Positions 53,035 through 62,995 of a stretch of 64,000 nucleotides of DNA are shown here, piece by piece. Location of the stretch: positions 1 through 64,000 of the forward strand of contig NZ_JAHXBG010000040.1 in NCBI RefSeq assembly GCF_020103725.1, written 5' to 3'. A program made the position numbers and the translations under genes. The stretch comes from Hyalangium gracile. Lineage in GTDB: Bacteria; Myxococcota; Myxococcia; Myxococcales; Myxococcaceae. The notes beneath the pieces were generated by a model. The model worked only from the letters and a program-made list of their open reading frames with translations, was not told where the DNA came from and made no database searches. The first letter of the stretch is position 1. The number at the start of each line of letters is the position of its first letter.

Positions 53035-54588
53035 GTGGATATCCATGCTGAGAAGATCCTGATCCTCGACTTCGGCAGCCAGTACACGCAGCTCATCGCC
53101 CGACGCGTGCGCGAGCTGGGTGTGTACTGCGAGATCCACCGACCCGACCTGTCCGAGGAACACATCCGCCGCTTCGCTCCGCGCGGCATTGTCCTCTCGG
53201 GCGGTCCGGCCTCGGTGGAGGCGGAGGGCTCGCCCCGGTGCGATCCCTACGTCTTCCAGGCGGGCGTGCCAGTGCTCGGCATCTGCTATGGCCTGCAACT
53301 GCTGGCCAAGCTGCTGGGAGGCCGTGTGGACCGGTCGGCCCATCGCGAGTACGGCCCGGCGGAGGTGGAGGTGCTGGCCGCGCGAGGACCGCTGCTGGAG
53401 TTCAACCCGGGCGATCGGGTGAAGGTGTGGATGAGCCACGGCGATCGCGTGGACGCGCTGCCGCCGGGGTTCGAGGCCATCGGGCGCAGCGGCAACTCGC
53501 CCTTCGCGGCGGCGGCGCACACCTCCAAGCCGGTGTACGGGCTGCAGTTCCACCCGGAGGTGGTGCACACCCCGGCGGGCAAGCAGATGTTGCGGGCCTT
53601 CATGTTCGGCGACTGCAAGGTGAGCGGCTCGTGGACGATGAAGGGCTTCATCCAGGAGGCCGAGGCGGCCATCCGCCAGCAGGTGGGCGAGCACGGGCGC
53701 GTCATCTGCGGCCTGTCGGGCGGGGTGGACAGCTCGGTGGCGGCGCTGCTGCTGCACCGGGCGATCGGGCCGCGGCTGCAGTGCATCTTCGTGGACAACG
53801 GGCTGCTGCGGCAGGGCGAGCGCGCGCAGGTGGAGGCGCTCTTCGTGGATCGCTTCCACGTGCCGCTGAAGACGGTGGATGCCCGGGCGCGCTTCCTGGA
53901 GAAGCTGGCCGGTGTCACGGACCCGGAGAAGAAGCGGAAGATCATCGGCCGCGAGTTCATCGCGGTGTTCGAGGAGGCGGCGCGCGAGGTGCACGACGCC
54001 GAGTTCCTGGCGCAGGGCACGCTCTACCCGGACGTGATCGAGTCCGTCTCGTACAAGGGCCCGTCCGTCACCATCAAGAGCCACCACAACGTGGGCGGCC
54101 TGCCGGAGCAGATGAAGCTCAAGCTGGTGGAGCCGTTGCGCGAGCTCTTCAAGGACGAGGTGCGCGTGCTGGGCCGCGAGCTGGGCCTGCCGGACGAGAT
54201 GGTGAGCCGGCAGCCGTTCCCGGGGCCAGGGCTGGCCATCCGCGTGCTGGGCGAGGTGACGGATGCTCGGCTGGAGCTGGTGCGCCGCGCGGATGCCATC
54301 GTCCAGGAGGAGATCCGCCAGGCGGGGCTCTACACGGAGCTGTGGCAGGCCTTCGCGGTGCTGCTGCCGGTGCAGAGCGTGGGGGTGATGGGAGACGAGC
54401 GCACCTATGAGTCCACGTGCGTGCTGCGCGCCGTCACGAGTGTGGACGGGATGACGGCGGACTGGGCGCGGCTGCCCTTCCCGGTGCTGGAGCGCATCTC
54501 CACGCGCATCACCAACGAGGTGCGCGGCATCAACCGCGTGGTCTACGACATCTCCTCGAAGCCTCCCGCCACCATCGAGTGGGAGTAG
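53035..54588 (+). CDS. guaA: GMP synthase (glutamine-hydrolysing)
   Basis: The protein has 517 residues. GTG 53035 with GGGGAG six bases upstream is preferred; ATG 52996 lies directly at the -10-like TATGGG and lacks a ribosome-binding site. The class I amidotransferase domain has [17 protein letters not shown] (nucleophile Cys) and [13 protein letters not shown]. The ATP-pyrophosphatase domain has the PP-loop [16 protein letters not shown]. The dimerisation domain ends [12 protein letters not shown]. It converts XMP to GMP. Confidence 0.95.
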   Translation: MDIHAEKILILDFGSQYTQLIARRVRELGVYCEIHRPDLSEEHIRRFAPRGIVLSGGPASVEAEGSPRCDPYVFQAGVPVLGICYGLQLLAKLLGGRVDRSAHREYGPAEVEVLAARGPLLEFNPGDRVKVWMSHGDRVDALPPGFEAIGRSGNSPFAAAAHTSKPVYGLQFHPEVVHTPAGKQMLRAFMFGDCKVSGSWTMKGFIQEAEAAIRQQVGEHGRVICGLSGGVDSSVAALLLHRAIGPRLQCIFVDNGLLRQGERAQVEALFVDRFHVPLKTVDARARFLEKLAGVTDPEKKRKIIGREFIAVFEEAAREVHDAEFLAQGTLYPDVIESVSYKGPSVTIKSHHNVGGLPEQMKLKLVEPLRELFKDEVRVLGRELGLPDEMVSRQPFPGPGLAIRVLGEVTDARLELVRRADAIVQEEIRQAGLYTELWQAFAVLLPVQSVGVMGDERTYESTCVLRAVTSVDGMTADWARLPFPVLERISTRITNEVRGINRVVYDISSKPPATIEWE

Positions 54589-54640
54589 AGAAGAGAACGC
54601 GGCCCGCGCCCGGCCGCCGTGCAAGTGTTTGCACATGAAT

Positions 54641-54672
54641 GCAAGGAATGCGCACTCGGACGCAATCCTTGC
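54641..54672 (+). promoter_or_regulatory. 12-bp-arm hairpin downstream of guaA
   Basis: GCAAGGAATGCG (54641-54652) and CGCAATCCTTGC (54661-54672) pair over 12 positions with one A-A mismatch; the loop is CACTCGGA. It is preceded by further TTGCA/TGCAA repeats (54630-54640). It lies 52 bases after the guaA stop. It may be a terminator without T tract or a protein-binding site for the next gene; the rest of the 219-bp gap shows nothing else. Confidence 0.4.
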
Positions 54673-54807
54673 GCGGGTGGCTTGCCGGGGTGGGGGGGGA
54701 CACGCAGCTTGGCCCCCCGAGCGCTCCTCACGAGCGCTCCTGGGAAGCCGGTCTGGTACATGCCTTGCTGGCCTTCCCCTGTCACGAGTCCTCAGGAGGG
54801 GGCCAGC

Positions 54808-55776
54808 TTGGACATCCCAGCGCTGCTTGGCATGAATGCCTTGGTTCAGGACGCGAGCGGTGGATCGCGCGATGTGGTCGCCGCCTCGGCGGTGGAGGAC
54901 TTCTACAAGATCCTCATCAGCTACATGGATCCGGAGCTGCGAGCCACCTTCACTCCCACGGCCTCGGGGGAGCTGCAGCCCGAGGTGCGCCGGATTGCCC
55001 AGGATCAGCCGCTGGAGAACGCGGCGTTCTACCAGGAACTGCAGGTGCCCTACCTGACGGCGGTCCTCTCTGGGGCCCGGCAGCCCTCGGCGAAGCTGCT
55101 GGATGGGGCGACGGCGCGCAAGCAGCTCGAGGAGCTCTGCGCGAGCAGCGACGTCTTCCGGCGCCACGCCCGAGCCCTTCATGCGCTGCACTGGAAGAAG
55201 AAGTGGCCCGTGCTCAACAGCTACCTCGAGGATCAGCGCGCCGTCGATCGCTCCCAGGAGCTCTACGCCGCCTTCGATCGGCTCCAGGTGCACCTGCGCG
55301 CGCAGCAGGAGGCGGCGCGTGACTCCGAGCGCACCGTGAGGTTCGATGCGCTCCTGTCGAAGCTCGAGGGGCTCCGGGACTGGGCGCTGACGCGCAAGCT
55401 CTACTGGGCGACCCGGCTCTACAGCCACCTCACCCTGGAGTGGATGCCGAAGCTGCGCTCGCGGCTCGCCGATGCCGAGGGCACGGAGGCGGTGGGGCGA
55501 GAGCTCCGGTCCTACTCCGCGCTGCTCGCGATCCTGGAGGAGACGGACCGGAACCCGAGGGGGCTCACCTTCCACGAGGCCTTCCTGGAGACGGTGAGGG
55601 CGTTCACCTTCGCCACCACGCTGCCCCGCTACACGGACTATCGCGGCAACCCGGAGCGCTTCTCCGAGGCGGTGGACGGGCTCTTCACCGAGTTCAAGCA
55701 GCGCTACACCCACTCGGGCATCGTGGAGATCGAGCTCGCCCTCCACCAGTGGGGCCGCGAAGTCGCGGCGAGGTGA
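54808..55776 (+). CDS. hypothetical soluble protein
   Basis: The protein has 322 residues from a TTG at 54808 that follows AGGAGGGG; an ATG at 54832 (MNALVQDASGGSRDVV) is the alternative. It is almost entirely helical with charged amphipathic segments (AVEDFYKILISYMDPELRAT, LQVHLRAQQEAARDSERTVR). No signal peptide, membrane helix or known motif. It is convergent with the HIBCH gene, six bases between the stops. The frame continues upstream to 54619 but without supporting features. Confidence 0.65.
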   Translation: MDIPALLGMNALVQDASGGSRDVVAASAVEDFYKILISYMDPELRATFTPTASGELQPEVRRIAQDQPLENAAFYQELQVPYLTAVLSGARQPSAKLLDGATARKQLEELCASSDVFRRHARALHALHWKKKWPVLNSYLEDQRAVDRSQELYAAFDRLQVHLRAQQEAARDSERTVRFDALLSKLEGLRDWALTRKLYWATRLYSHLTLEWMPKLRSRLADAEGTEAVGRELRSYSALLAILEETDRNPRGLTFHEAFLETVRAFTFATTLPRYTDYRGNPERFSEAVDGLFTEFKQRYTHSGIVEIELALHQWGREVAAR

Positions 55777-55782
55777 GGCGCT

Positions 55783-56853
55783 TCAGGGGCTCCACTCGCC
55801 GAAGGGGAGGGGAGCGAAGAACGCCTCCACGTCCTCGTCGCGGAGCCCGGCCAGGGTGGCGGGGTTCCAGCGGGGGCGCTGGTCCTTGTCCACGAGCACC
55901 GCCCGGATGCCCTCGCGGAAGTCCGGGTGCGCGGTGACGGACTGGCTGAGCCGGTACTCGAGCGCGGCGACCTCCGTATAAGGAAGGGAGCGGCACCGCC
56001 GCAGCTGGCGCAGCGTCACCTTCAGGCTGGTGGGAGACATGCGCGCCAGGGTGGCCCGGGTCTCCTCGGCCCACGCGGTACCCTCGGCGGCCAGGGCGGA
56101 GAGGATGTCCTCCATCCGGTCCGCCGCGAAGCAGCGATCGATGGCCTCCTGTTGGGCCCGCAGCGGCGCGGGTCCCGCGTCCGTGGAGAAGGAGGAGAGG
56201 ACGCGGGTGGCCACCTCGCGCGGCGCGCCGGTGCTCCAGTCCACCGCCGCCAGCGCCTGCACCAGCTCGTCGAGCCGCGAGTGCTCCACATGGTGCGTCC
56301 CGTAGCCGACCCACATGGCGTCCGCGGCCGTGCCTCGCGCGCCCGTGAGGGCCATATAGGTGCCCACCTGGCCGGGGAAGCGCGGGAGGAACCAGCCTCC
56401 GCCCACATCCGGGAAGAGGCCGATGGCCGTCTCCGGCATGGAGAAGGTGAGCCGCTCGGTGACGACGCGGTGCGAGCCGTGGATGGAGAGCCCCAGCCCT
56501 CCGCCCATGCTGATGCCATCCACGAGCGCGATGAAGGGCTTCTCGTAGTGGTGGATGCGGTGGTCGAGGGCGTACTCCTCGCGGAAGTAGGTGCGAGCCA
56601 GGGGCTCCTCACCCTCGGGCAGGGGCTTGCTCATCGCCTGCGCCACGGCGCGCACGTCGCCCCCCGCGCAGAAGGCCTTTCCGCCCGCGCCGCGGATGAG
56701 GACGGCCTTCACCTCGGGGGCTCGGGCCCAGGCCTCCAGCTGGGGGCGGATGGCGCGGATCATGTCCAGGCTGAGGGCGTTGAGGGCCTTCTGGCGATCC
56801 AGCGTCACCAGGCCGATGGGGCCGCGCGTCACCAGCTGCACGTCGTTGCTCAT
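55783..56853 (-). CDS. 3-hydroxyisobutyryl-CoA hydrolase (crotonase superfamily)
   Basis: The protein has 356 residues, the HIBCH length, from ATG 56853. It has the crotonase CoA site (KAFCAGGDVRAVAQAM), the second motif IALVDGISMGGGLGLSIHGS, and the HIBCH-type active-site signature MPETAIGLFPDVGGGWFLPR with Glu and Asp. It hydrolyses 3-hydroxyisobutyryl-CoA in valine breakdown. A plain enoyl-CoA hydratase role is less likely given the length and FPDVGGGW. Divergent from the flavin-reductase-like gene. Confidence 0.9.
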   Translation of the reverse strand: MSNDVQLVTRGPIGLVTLDRQKALNALSLDMIRAIRPQLEAWARAPEVKAVLIRGAGGKAFCAGGDVRAVAQAMSKPLPEGEEPLARTYFREEYALDHRIHHYEKPFIALVDGISMGGGLGLSIHGSHRVVTERLTFSMPETAIGLFPDVGGGWFLPRFPGQVGTYMALTGARGTAADAMWVGYGTHHVEHSRLDELVQALAAVDWSTGAPREVATRVLSSFSTDAGPAPLRAQQEAIDRCFAADRMEDILSALAAEGTAWAEETRATLARMSPTSLKVTLRQLRRCRSLPYTEVAALEYRLSQSVTAHPDFREGIRAVLVDKDQRPRWNPATLAGLRDEDVEAFFAPLPFGEWSP

Positions 56854-56919
56854 GGAATGGGTGTACCTGATTTCGGGGAGTGCGTGCACGCACCCCGCCA
56901 ATGGCGGTAAGCAGGCGCC

Positions 56920-57483
56920 ATGCGCGTTCCCGTCGAGCTGCGCCGCAGCGTCCGGCTCCTCAACCACGGCCCCACTACCCTCATCACCGCCTCGGCGGGC
57001 GGGCGCACCAACGTGATGGCCGCCGCCTGGGTGATGGCGCTGGACTTCAACCCTCCGAAGATCGCCGCCGTCGTCGCCGAGGGCACCTTCACCCGCGAGC
57101 TCATCGACGCCTCGGGCGAGTTCACGGTGAGTCTGCCCACCCTGGCGCTGCTCGACGCCACCTATACCGTGGGGGAGTGCTCCGGCCGGGACGTGGACAA
57201 GTTCGCCACGTACGGGCTCCAGACGACTCCAGGCTCGGTCGTGAGCGCTCCGCTCGTCGAGGGGTGCGTGGGGTGGCTCGAGTGCCGTGTCCTCTCCGAG
57301 CCCGGCCCCCAGCAGCGTTATGATCTCTTCGTCGCCGAGGTTGTGGCCGCCTGGGCGGATGACGAGGTCTTCGTCGAGGGCGACTGGCGCTTCACCCGGG
57401 ACGAGCACCGCACGGTGCACCACCTCTCCCGAGGCGTGTTCTTCACCACGGGCCAGCGCGTCCAGGCGAGGAGGCTGCCGTGA
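56920..57483 (+). CDS. flavin-reductase-like (flavoredoxin) domain protein
   Basis: The protein has 187 residues and matches FMN-binding flavin-reductase-like proteins: LLNHGPTTLITASAGGRTNV, MAAAWVMALDFNPPKIAAVV and the FMN loop ASGEFTVSLPTLALLDAT. It probably binds FMN and reduces it or a small substrate with NAD(P)H. GGTAAGCA and AGGCGCC precede ATG 56920. Its stop overlaps the next gene start by four bases. Confidence 0.85.
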   Translation: MRVPVELRRSVRLLNHGPTTLITASAGGRTNVMAAAWVMALDFNPPKIAAVVAEGTFTRELIDASGEFTVSLPTLALLDATYTVGECSGRDVDKFATYGLQTTPGSVVSAPLVEGCVGWLECRVLSEPGPQQRYDLFVAEVVAAWADDEVFVEGDWRFTRDEHRTVHHLSRGVFFTTGQRVQARRLP

Positions 57484-58274
57484 CGGTGAAGGTGATGACG
57501 TTCAACGTGCTCTTCGGAGGCCAGGACCGGTTCGACGCCATCCTCGCGCTGCTGTCCCAGGTGCGGCCGGACGTGCTGGTGCTGCAGGAGTGCCTCTGGT
57601 GGGAGACAGGCGACCGGCTGCACCAGGTCGCCGCGGCCCTGGGCCTGCCGGCCGATGCCTCGCACATCCACCTGGGCACCTCGCGTCCACGCGGAAGCGG
57701 CAAGCGCTACCACGTGGCGCTCGCCAGCCGCCGTCCCCTCCAAGCGGTGCGGATCCACAACGATCCGCGCCAGATCGGCCACTGCCTGGTCCAGTGCCAG
57801 TTCGACGCGGGAGCGCCCGTGACGCTGTTCGGCACCCACTACGACGCGCACAACGAGGACGCCCGGCTCGTCGAGGCTCGCTACCTGTGCGATCTCCTCG
57901 ATCCCGTCACCTTCCGGGAGGGCTTGTACCTGCTGGCGGGGGATCTGAACTCCCTGTCACGGAAGGATCCCTATCCCGCGGACTTCGCGGAGCGTGTGCG
58001 GGAGGCGGGGACGGACAAATACGGCCACCCGCCACGCTTCTCCGTGCTGGACACGCTGGAGTCCTTTGGCTGGGTGGACACGCTCTACTACCGGCAGGCC
58101 CCGGCCCAGTGGGTGACGGCGCGGCGGCAGAACAACGGCGTGGTGATCGACTACCGCACCGACTACGTCCTCGCCTCGCCCCGGATGGCGGAGCGGCTCA
58201 TCCAAGCCGAGGTGGTGGATGTGGGGGAGGCCTCCGATCACCACGCGGTGGTGGCCACCTTCCGAGAGGAGTAG
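57480..58274 (+). CDS. endonuclease/exonuclease/phosphatase-family hydrolase
   Basis: The protein has 264 residues from GTG 57480 (GTGA overlap with the previous stop). EEP motifs: VKVMTFNVLFGGQDRF (Asn), DVLVLQECLWWETGD (metal Glu), YLLAGDLNSLSRKDPY (Asp/Asn), and the end VGEASDHHAVVATFRE (Asp-His). No signal peptide. It may act on a phosphodiester, phospholipid or nucleic acid; the substrate is unclear. Coupled to the flavin-reductase-like gene. Confidence 0.87.
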   Translation: MTVKVMTFNVLFGGQDRFDAILALLSQVRPDVLVLQECLWWETGDRLHQVAAALGLPADASHIHLGTSRPRGSGKRYHVALASRRPLQAVRIHNDPRQIGHCLVQCQFDAGAPVTLFGTHYDAHNEDARLVEARYLCDLLDPVTFREGLYLLAGDLNSLSRKDPYPADFAERVREAGTDKYGHPPRFSVLDTLESFGWVDTLYYRQAPAQWVTARRQNNGVVIDYRTDYVLASPRMAERLIQAEVVDVGEASDHHAVVATFREE

Positions 58275-58325
58275 GGGCGTCCCTGCCGGAAGAGCTGGAG
58301 CTTCCGTTCTCCGTCCAGCCCTCGG

Positions 58326-61300
58326 TCAGCGAAGCCCGCCGGCTGCGGGATGTGCTGTCCCTGGTGGTGCTGGGAGCCATCGCGCTGGCCTTGCAGCAGC
58401 GGAGCCTCCCGCTTCCGCTCGAAGCGTCTCTCGCAGCCAGCGCTGGAGCGCGGCGGGCTCCAGCGGCAGATCGTCGGGCCACAGCCGGACCGTGCCATCC
58501 TTGCTGGCCGAGGCCACCCTCCGCCCATCCGGGGAGAAGGCCACCTGGACGACTCCGCCGGTGTGGCCCTGGAGCACCCGGCTCTCGCCGCTCTCCACAT
58601 CCCACACCCGCACCGTGCGATCGTCACTCGCGGTGACCAGCCGTCCGCCCTCGGGTGACCAGGCGAAGTGGTTCACCTGGTCCAGGTGGCCCCGCAGCAC
58701 TCCGCGCGCCTCGCCCGTCCACACGTCCCACAGCCGAGGGGAGTTGTCGCCCTGGCTCGAGCTGATCAGCCGCTGGCTGTCCGGAGAGAACCCCACCGCG
58801 AGCACTCCGATGCCGCCCACGTCGATCCGGCGCCCCTTGCCGGCGGGCAGCTCCTGGAGCCAGAGCGTGTGGTCCTTGCTGCCGGAGACCAGCCAGCGAC
58901 CATCCGGTGAGAAGGCCAGCGCGACGACCACGTCATCGCTGGTGTGCAGCGCTCGCCCCTGTCCGTTCCGCAGCTCCCACAGCCGCAGCGCGTTGTCCTC
59001 ACCGCCCGAGGCCACGAAGCGCCCATCCGGTGAGAAGGCCAGGCTGAGCACGCCGCCCTTCAGATGCTGCCCCAGCTTGCGCTCGCTCCCGGTGAGGGGC
59101 TCCCACAGGCGCACGAAACCGTCCGCGCTCCCGATGGCCACCCACTTGCCGTCGGCGGAGTACTCCAGCGCGCGGATGGAGTGCGCGGAGACGGGGAGCG
59201 CCTGCAGCTCCCGGCCCGTCCGGTCCCACAGGCGCACGGTGCCATCATCGCCGCCCGTGACGACGCGTTCTCCATCCGCCGACGACCGCACGAGCGGGAC
59301 AGCACCCCGGTGGCCGCCCATCTCCACGGCCTGACCGCCCGAGGGGCTCCACCTGCGCACGCGCCCATCCGCTCCCGAGGACACCAGGGTGTGCCCGTCC
59401 GCCGAGAACCGCAGGGAGAGCACAGGCCCGGCATACTGGCCGACGATCTGGGACGAGTGGGCCTCCACCGGGAACACCCGGGTGACACCGTCCACGCTGG
59501 CCACGGCGAGCCGCTGCCCGTCCGGAGAGAACGCCAGTGACGTCACCGCGTCCTCGGCGCCGCGCAGCACGCGACCCTGGCCGGTGTTCACGTCCCACAG
59601 CCACGCCAGGCGATCGCGGCCACCCGTGGCCACCCAGCGTCCATCGGACGAGAAGGCGAGCGGCGCCGGCGGCTCCTTGGAGCCCTCGAAGACACGCGCG
59701 GTGCCGGTGGCCAGATCCCAGAGCCGCACGGTGCCGTCATGCGAGCGCGAGGCGAGCTTCGTCCCATCCGGAGAGAAGGCCACGGACTGGACGCGGTTCG
59801 TGTGGCCCTCGAGCACGCGCACCTTGCCGGTGGCGGCCTCCCAGAGCCGGACCTTCCCATCCACGCAGCCGGTGGCGATGAGCTTCCCGTCGGGAGAGAA
59901 GGTGACCTGGTAGGGCGCGGCCGGGTGCGTGCCGAGGCTCCGGCTCTGACCGGTCTCCACGTCCCACAGCCGCAGCGTCTTGTCGTCCTTGCCCACCGTC
60001 ACCAGCTGGCGCGAGTCGCGCGAGCTGTCCAGGCTCGCGACCCACCCCTCGTGCTTGCCCAGGCGCTGCCCCTTGCCCTCGGGCAGGTCCCAGCGCCACA
60101 CCTCGCCATCCACGCTCGAGGTGAACACGTGCCGACCGTTCGGGGAGAAGACCACTCCGAGGATGGGAGCGACGTGGCCTCGGAGCACCTGGCTCCCGGC
60201 GCTCTCCACGCTCCACAGCCGCAGCGTCCGATCCTTGCCCGTGGTGGCCAGCCACCGGCCATCGGGAGAGAAGGCGGCGCGCCACACCTCATCCTCGTGC
60301 GAGCCCAGCAGGCGCATCTCGCCGCTGTGAGCGCCCCACAGGCGCACCGTGCGATCATCACTCACGGTGGCCACCCACTGGCCCTCCGGCGAGAAGGTGA
60401 CGAAGTTCACGCCCTGGGTGTGGCCGCGCAGCAGCAGGGCCAGCCCCCGGGCCTGGGCGTCCGCGGCGATGACTCGCGCCGTGCCCCACTGGGTGAAGGC
60501 CGGCGACAGGGTTCCGAGCCACTCGAGCGCCTTGTTCGGGAACCGCTCCACCGCCGAGCGGGCCTCCACCAGCGTGAGCTGATCGGCGCGCACCGTCGCC
60601 TGGTGCGAGGCCGCCTCGGCCTCGGCCTGCTTGTGCTCGGCCCGATCCCTCTCCGCCATGATGCGCCGCACGCTGAGCGCGCCCATCGTGCCCAGCGCCG
60701 CCAGGGCGATGCCCGCCACCGCCACCACCGCCCGGTTGCGGCGGATGAAGCGCCGCACCAGATCCAGCCGCGAGTAGTGGTGCGCACCCACGAGCTGCCC
60801 CATGAGGAAGCGCCGCAGATCCTCCGCCAGGGCCCGCGCCGTCGGGTAGCGCCGCGCCGGATCCCTCGCCATGGCCTGGGTGACGATGGCCAGCAGCTCC
60901 TCCGGAATGCCCTGCTGCAGTCGCTCCAGCGGGGGTGGGGGACCGGCGATCACCCGATCCAGCACCTCGGAGGCACTGCCCACCCCATAAGGCCGGGTGC
61001 CGACGAGCAGGTGATAGAGGATGGCTCCCAGCGCGTAGACATCCGCGCGCTCGTCCACGGGGCGCCCCGCGGCCTGCTCGGGCGGCATGTACGCGGGCGT
61101 CCCCAGCACGATCCCCGCCAGCGTGTGGTTCGGCTGGCCCTTCGAGAAGCTGGGGGTCGCCGAGTCCGCGTCGAACTCGAGCGTCGGGGCCTCGGACGGA
61201 CTCGGAGCCGCGTCCGGCTCGGTGAGCTGCTTGGCCAGCCCCCAGTCGATGACCACCGTCTCGCCGAACTCACCCACCAGCACGTTGGCGGGCTTGAGAT

Positions 61301-61856
61301 CGCGGTGGATGATCCGCTGGCTGTGCGCGTAGGCCACCGCCTCCGCCACCGCGAGCACATGCGGCAGCAGCGACAGCCGCTCGCCGAAGCTCTTCGTCTC
61401 GGAGAGCCGCTCGTCCAGCGAGCGCCCGGAGACGAGCTTCATCGCATAGAAGGGCTCGCCATTGGACCAGCGCCCCGCCTCGTAGATGGGGACGATGCCG
61501 GGGTGCTGGAGGCGGGCGGTCACCAGCGCTTCATTGAGGAAGCGGCCCTCGTCCGGCCCCTGGGGATCCAGCAATTCCTTGAGGGCCACCGGCCGGCCCA
61601 GCCGCACGTCCCGGGCCCGAAGGATGCGGCCGATTCCGCCCCGAGCGAACACGCCCTCGACGACATAGGTCTGCTTGTCCACCACCGGCAGGTGCTGGGC
61701 ATCTGGAAGGGGAGGGGGCTTGGGCCGCGCCCTCGCGTCGCCCCCGGAGATGAGCGTCCCGGCGAGATCCACCGTGGGCGGCGTCTCCGCCGAGGCGCTC
61801 GGCTCTGGGGCAGCCCCCTCGGGACTGGGAGGGGAGTCTCTGGAAGAGTCGCTCAT
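58326..61856 (-). CDS. Ser/Thr protein kinase with C-terminal WD40 repeats
   Basis: The protein has 1176 residues. After a Pro-rich N-terminus comes a PknB-type kinase: loop FARGGIGRIL, K93 in VALKEL, catalytic HRDLKPANVLVG (D186), and V-I-D204-W-G in place of the usual DFG. DWG occurs in many myxobacterial kinases, so activity is still expected. A single TM helix (about 377-394) separates it from about 16 WD40-like blades, most ending in RLWD-type strands (TVRLWGAHSG, TVRVWDVESG). The C-terminal tail after LEPAALQRWLRETL is Ala/Pro-rich. Third gene of a leftward operon. Ligand or substrate unknown. Confidence 0.9.
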   Translation of the reverse strand: MSDSSRDSPPSPEGAAPEPSASAETPPTVDLAGTLISGGDARARPKPPPLPDAQHLPVVDKQTYVVEGVFARGGIGRILRARDVRLGRPVALKELLDPQGPDEGRFLNEALVTARLQHPGIVPIYEAGRWSNGEPFYAMKLVSGRSLDERLSETKSFGERLSLLPHVLAVAEAVAYAHSQRIIHRDLKPANVLVGEFGETVVIDWGLAKQLTEPDAAPSPSEAPTLEFDADSATPSFSKGQPNHTLAGIVLGTPAYMPPEQAAGRPVDERADVYALGAILYHLLVGTRPYGVGSASEVLDRVIAGPPPPLERLQQGIPEELLAIVTQAMARDPARRYPTARALAEDLRRFLMGQLVGAHHYSRLDLVRRFIRRNRAVVAVAGIALAALGTMGALSVRRIMAERDRAEHKQAEAEAASHQATVRADQLTLVEARSAVERFPNKALEWLGTLSPAFTQWGTARVIAADAQARGLALLLRGHTQGVNFVTFSPEGQWVATVSDDRTVRLWGAHSGEMRLLGSHEDEVWRAAFSPDGRWLATTGKDRTLRLWSVESAGSQVLRGHVAPILGVVFSPNGRHVFTSSVDGEVWRWDLPEGKGQRLGKHEGWVASLDSSRDSRQLVTVGKDDKTLRLWDVETGQSRSLGTHPAAPYQVTFSPDGKLIATGCVDGKVRLWEAATGKVRVLEGHTNRVQSVAFSPDGTKLASRSHDGTVRLWDLATGTARVFEGSKEPPAPLAFSSDGRWVATGGRDRLAWLWDVNTGQGRVLRGAEDAVTSLAFSPDGQRLAVASVDGVTRVFPVEAHSSQIVGQYAGPVLSLRFSADGHTLVSSGADGRVRRWSPSGGQAVEMGGHRGAVPLVRSSADGERVVTGGDDGTVRLWDRTGRELQALPVSAHSIRALEYSADGKWVAIGSADGFVRLWEPLTGSERKLGQHLKGGVLSLAFSPDGRFVASGGEDNALRLWELRNGQGRALHTSDDVVVALAFSPDGRWLVSGSKDHTLWLQELPAGKGRRIDVGGIGVLAVGFSPDSQRLISSSQGDNSPRLWDVWTGEARGVLRGHLDQVNHFAWSPEGGRLVTASDDRTVRVWDVESGESRVLQGHTGGVVQVAFSPDGRRVASASKDGTVRLWPDDLPLEPAALQRWLRETLRAEAGGSAAARPARWLPAPPGTAHPAAGGLR

Positions 61857-61877
61857 ATCCCTCCCGGTGGGAGCTTC

Positions 61878-62993
61878 CTACTGCTGTGGCGCCTGGGCGT
61901 CGACCAGGATCCGGTGCCGGTAGAGCTCCACCAGGATGTCGTCGTGGAGATCCGCCTGCTTCTCGTCTCGCAGCCGCTGGCGCACCTCCTCCACGGGAGC
62001 CTTGCCGTTGAACTCCACCAGCAGCGCGTACGCCTCGCCCGGCAGGGCCACCGCGTCGTACTCGCTATAGGAAGCCAGGGCGATGCTCCCATCCTGGAGC
62101 CACTGGATGGTGGCGCCCGGGTTGAGCTTGAGGACCTTCGGGAGCTTGGGCGCCACGGCCTTCTCGTGGAGCCGCTTGAGCACCGACAGCTCGACGATTC
62201 CATCCAGCCCCAGCAGGTTCTCGAACTCCTCGGAGGACAGGGCGCGGACGCTCTCGAAGCAGCGCACGTAGAACTCCTGCTCCCGTCCCACCCACGGGTT
62301 CCAGAGCTCGGCGTAGTCCTTCTCGGGCAGGGGCTTGTCGTCGAGATCCTCGATCGTCAGCGGCGTGGTCGCGACATCCGCCTTGTCCTTGCCCAGGAGC
62401 ACGTAGTCCGGGAGCAGCTGGAGCAGCGCGTAGCGCGACAGCTGGATCTCGGCCAGGGTGAGCCACGTCTTCAGCGTCATCCAGAACTTCCGGCCGTCCG
62501 CGCCCGCCACGTACTTGCAGAAGTACGTCGAGCACACGGCCTCGCGGTAGCGCCAGATGGTGCACAGGCCCCCGTTGGACTCGTAGTAGGGGCAGCGCAG
62601 CGCCTGGGCCCGCCCGAACGCCTGCTTCGAGTTCGTATAGAGGAGGTTGTAGCGGGTGGGCGCCTTGATCCACTGGGGGTTCACGGCGACGCCGCGGGTG
62701 ATCTTCTCCTGGATGCGCCGGCGGCCCTCGGCCATGGCCGGGTCCGTGTCCGAGAGGATGGCGCCCACCAGGTAGTTCGGCAGCCGAGGGTGGTAGGTGC
62801 AGCACTTGGTGTCCGGCCGGAAGAACCGGTTCACCCCGTCCACGGACTCGATGCGGATGGGGTTGGCCGTCTCGCACATGGCGCACGAGGAGCACGTGGC
62901 CTTGGTCTCGACGGGGATGGGCCCCTGGAAGAAGGAGGGAAAGAGGCCCCGATAGAGCTCGGGGAGGCTGTCGAGGATGGAGGGCATGGGCAC
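61878..62993 (-). CDS. cysteine-cluster protein (YkgJ-like), hypothetical
   Basis: The protein has 371 residues. The N-terminal half contains a set of cysteines: TCSSCAMCETANP (residues about 34-42), TKCCTYHPRLPNY, RCPYYESNGGLCTIWR and VCSTYFCKYVAG. These could bind zinc or an iron-sulfur cluster, as in YkgJ-type proteins. The C-terminal half is mixed alpha/beta and ends with VELYRHRILVDAQ. Two Met starts (62993 and 62987) are possible. It lies two bases after the zinc-ribbon gene stop and 21 bp before the kinase gene, so the three are one operon. Confidence 0.75.
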   Translation of the reverse strand: MPMPSILDSLPELYRGLFPSFFQGPIPVETKATCSSCAMCETANPIRIESVDGVNRFFRPDTKCCTYHPRLPNYLVGAILSDTDPAMAEGRRRIQEKITRGVAVNPQWIKAPTRYNLLYTNSKQAFGRAQALRCPYYESNGGLCTIWRYREAVCSTYFCKYVAGADGRKFWMTLKTWLTLAEIQLSRYALLQLLPDYVLLGKDKADVATTPLTIEDLDDKPLPEKDYAELWNPWVGREQEFYVRCFESVRALSSEEFENLLGLDGIVELSVLKRLHEKAVAPKLPKVLKLNPGATIQWLQDGSIALASYSEYDAVALPGEAYALLVEFNGKAPVEEVRQRLRDEKQADLHDDILVELYRHRILVDAQAPQQ

Positions 62994-62995
62994 GT

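Noticed and set aside
53011-55746. Leftward ORF of 911 codons opposite guaA
   Set aside because: High GC leaves long antisense frames open; the translation is His/Arg/Leu-rich with no domain, and guaA is complete on the other strand.
58326-58420. Frameshift near the C-terminus of the kinase-WD40 protein
   Set aside because: The tail after the last blade is Ala/Pro-rich and unlike a blade, but the propeller is already finished, so no shift is needed to explain it.
61230-61250. DWG instead of DFG as proof of a dead kinase
   Set aside because: Asp and Gly are kept, as are the catalytic HRD and the lysine; DWG is frequent in myxobacterial kinases.
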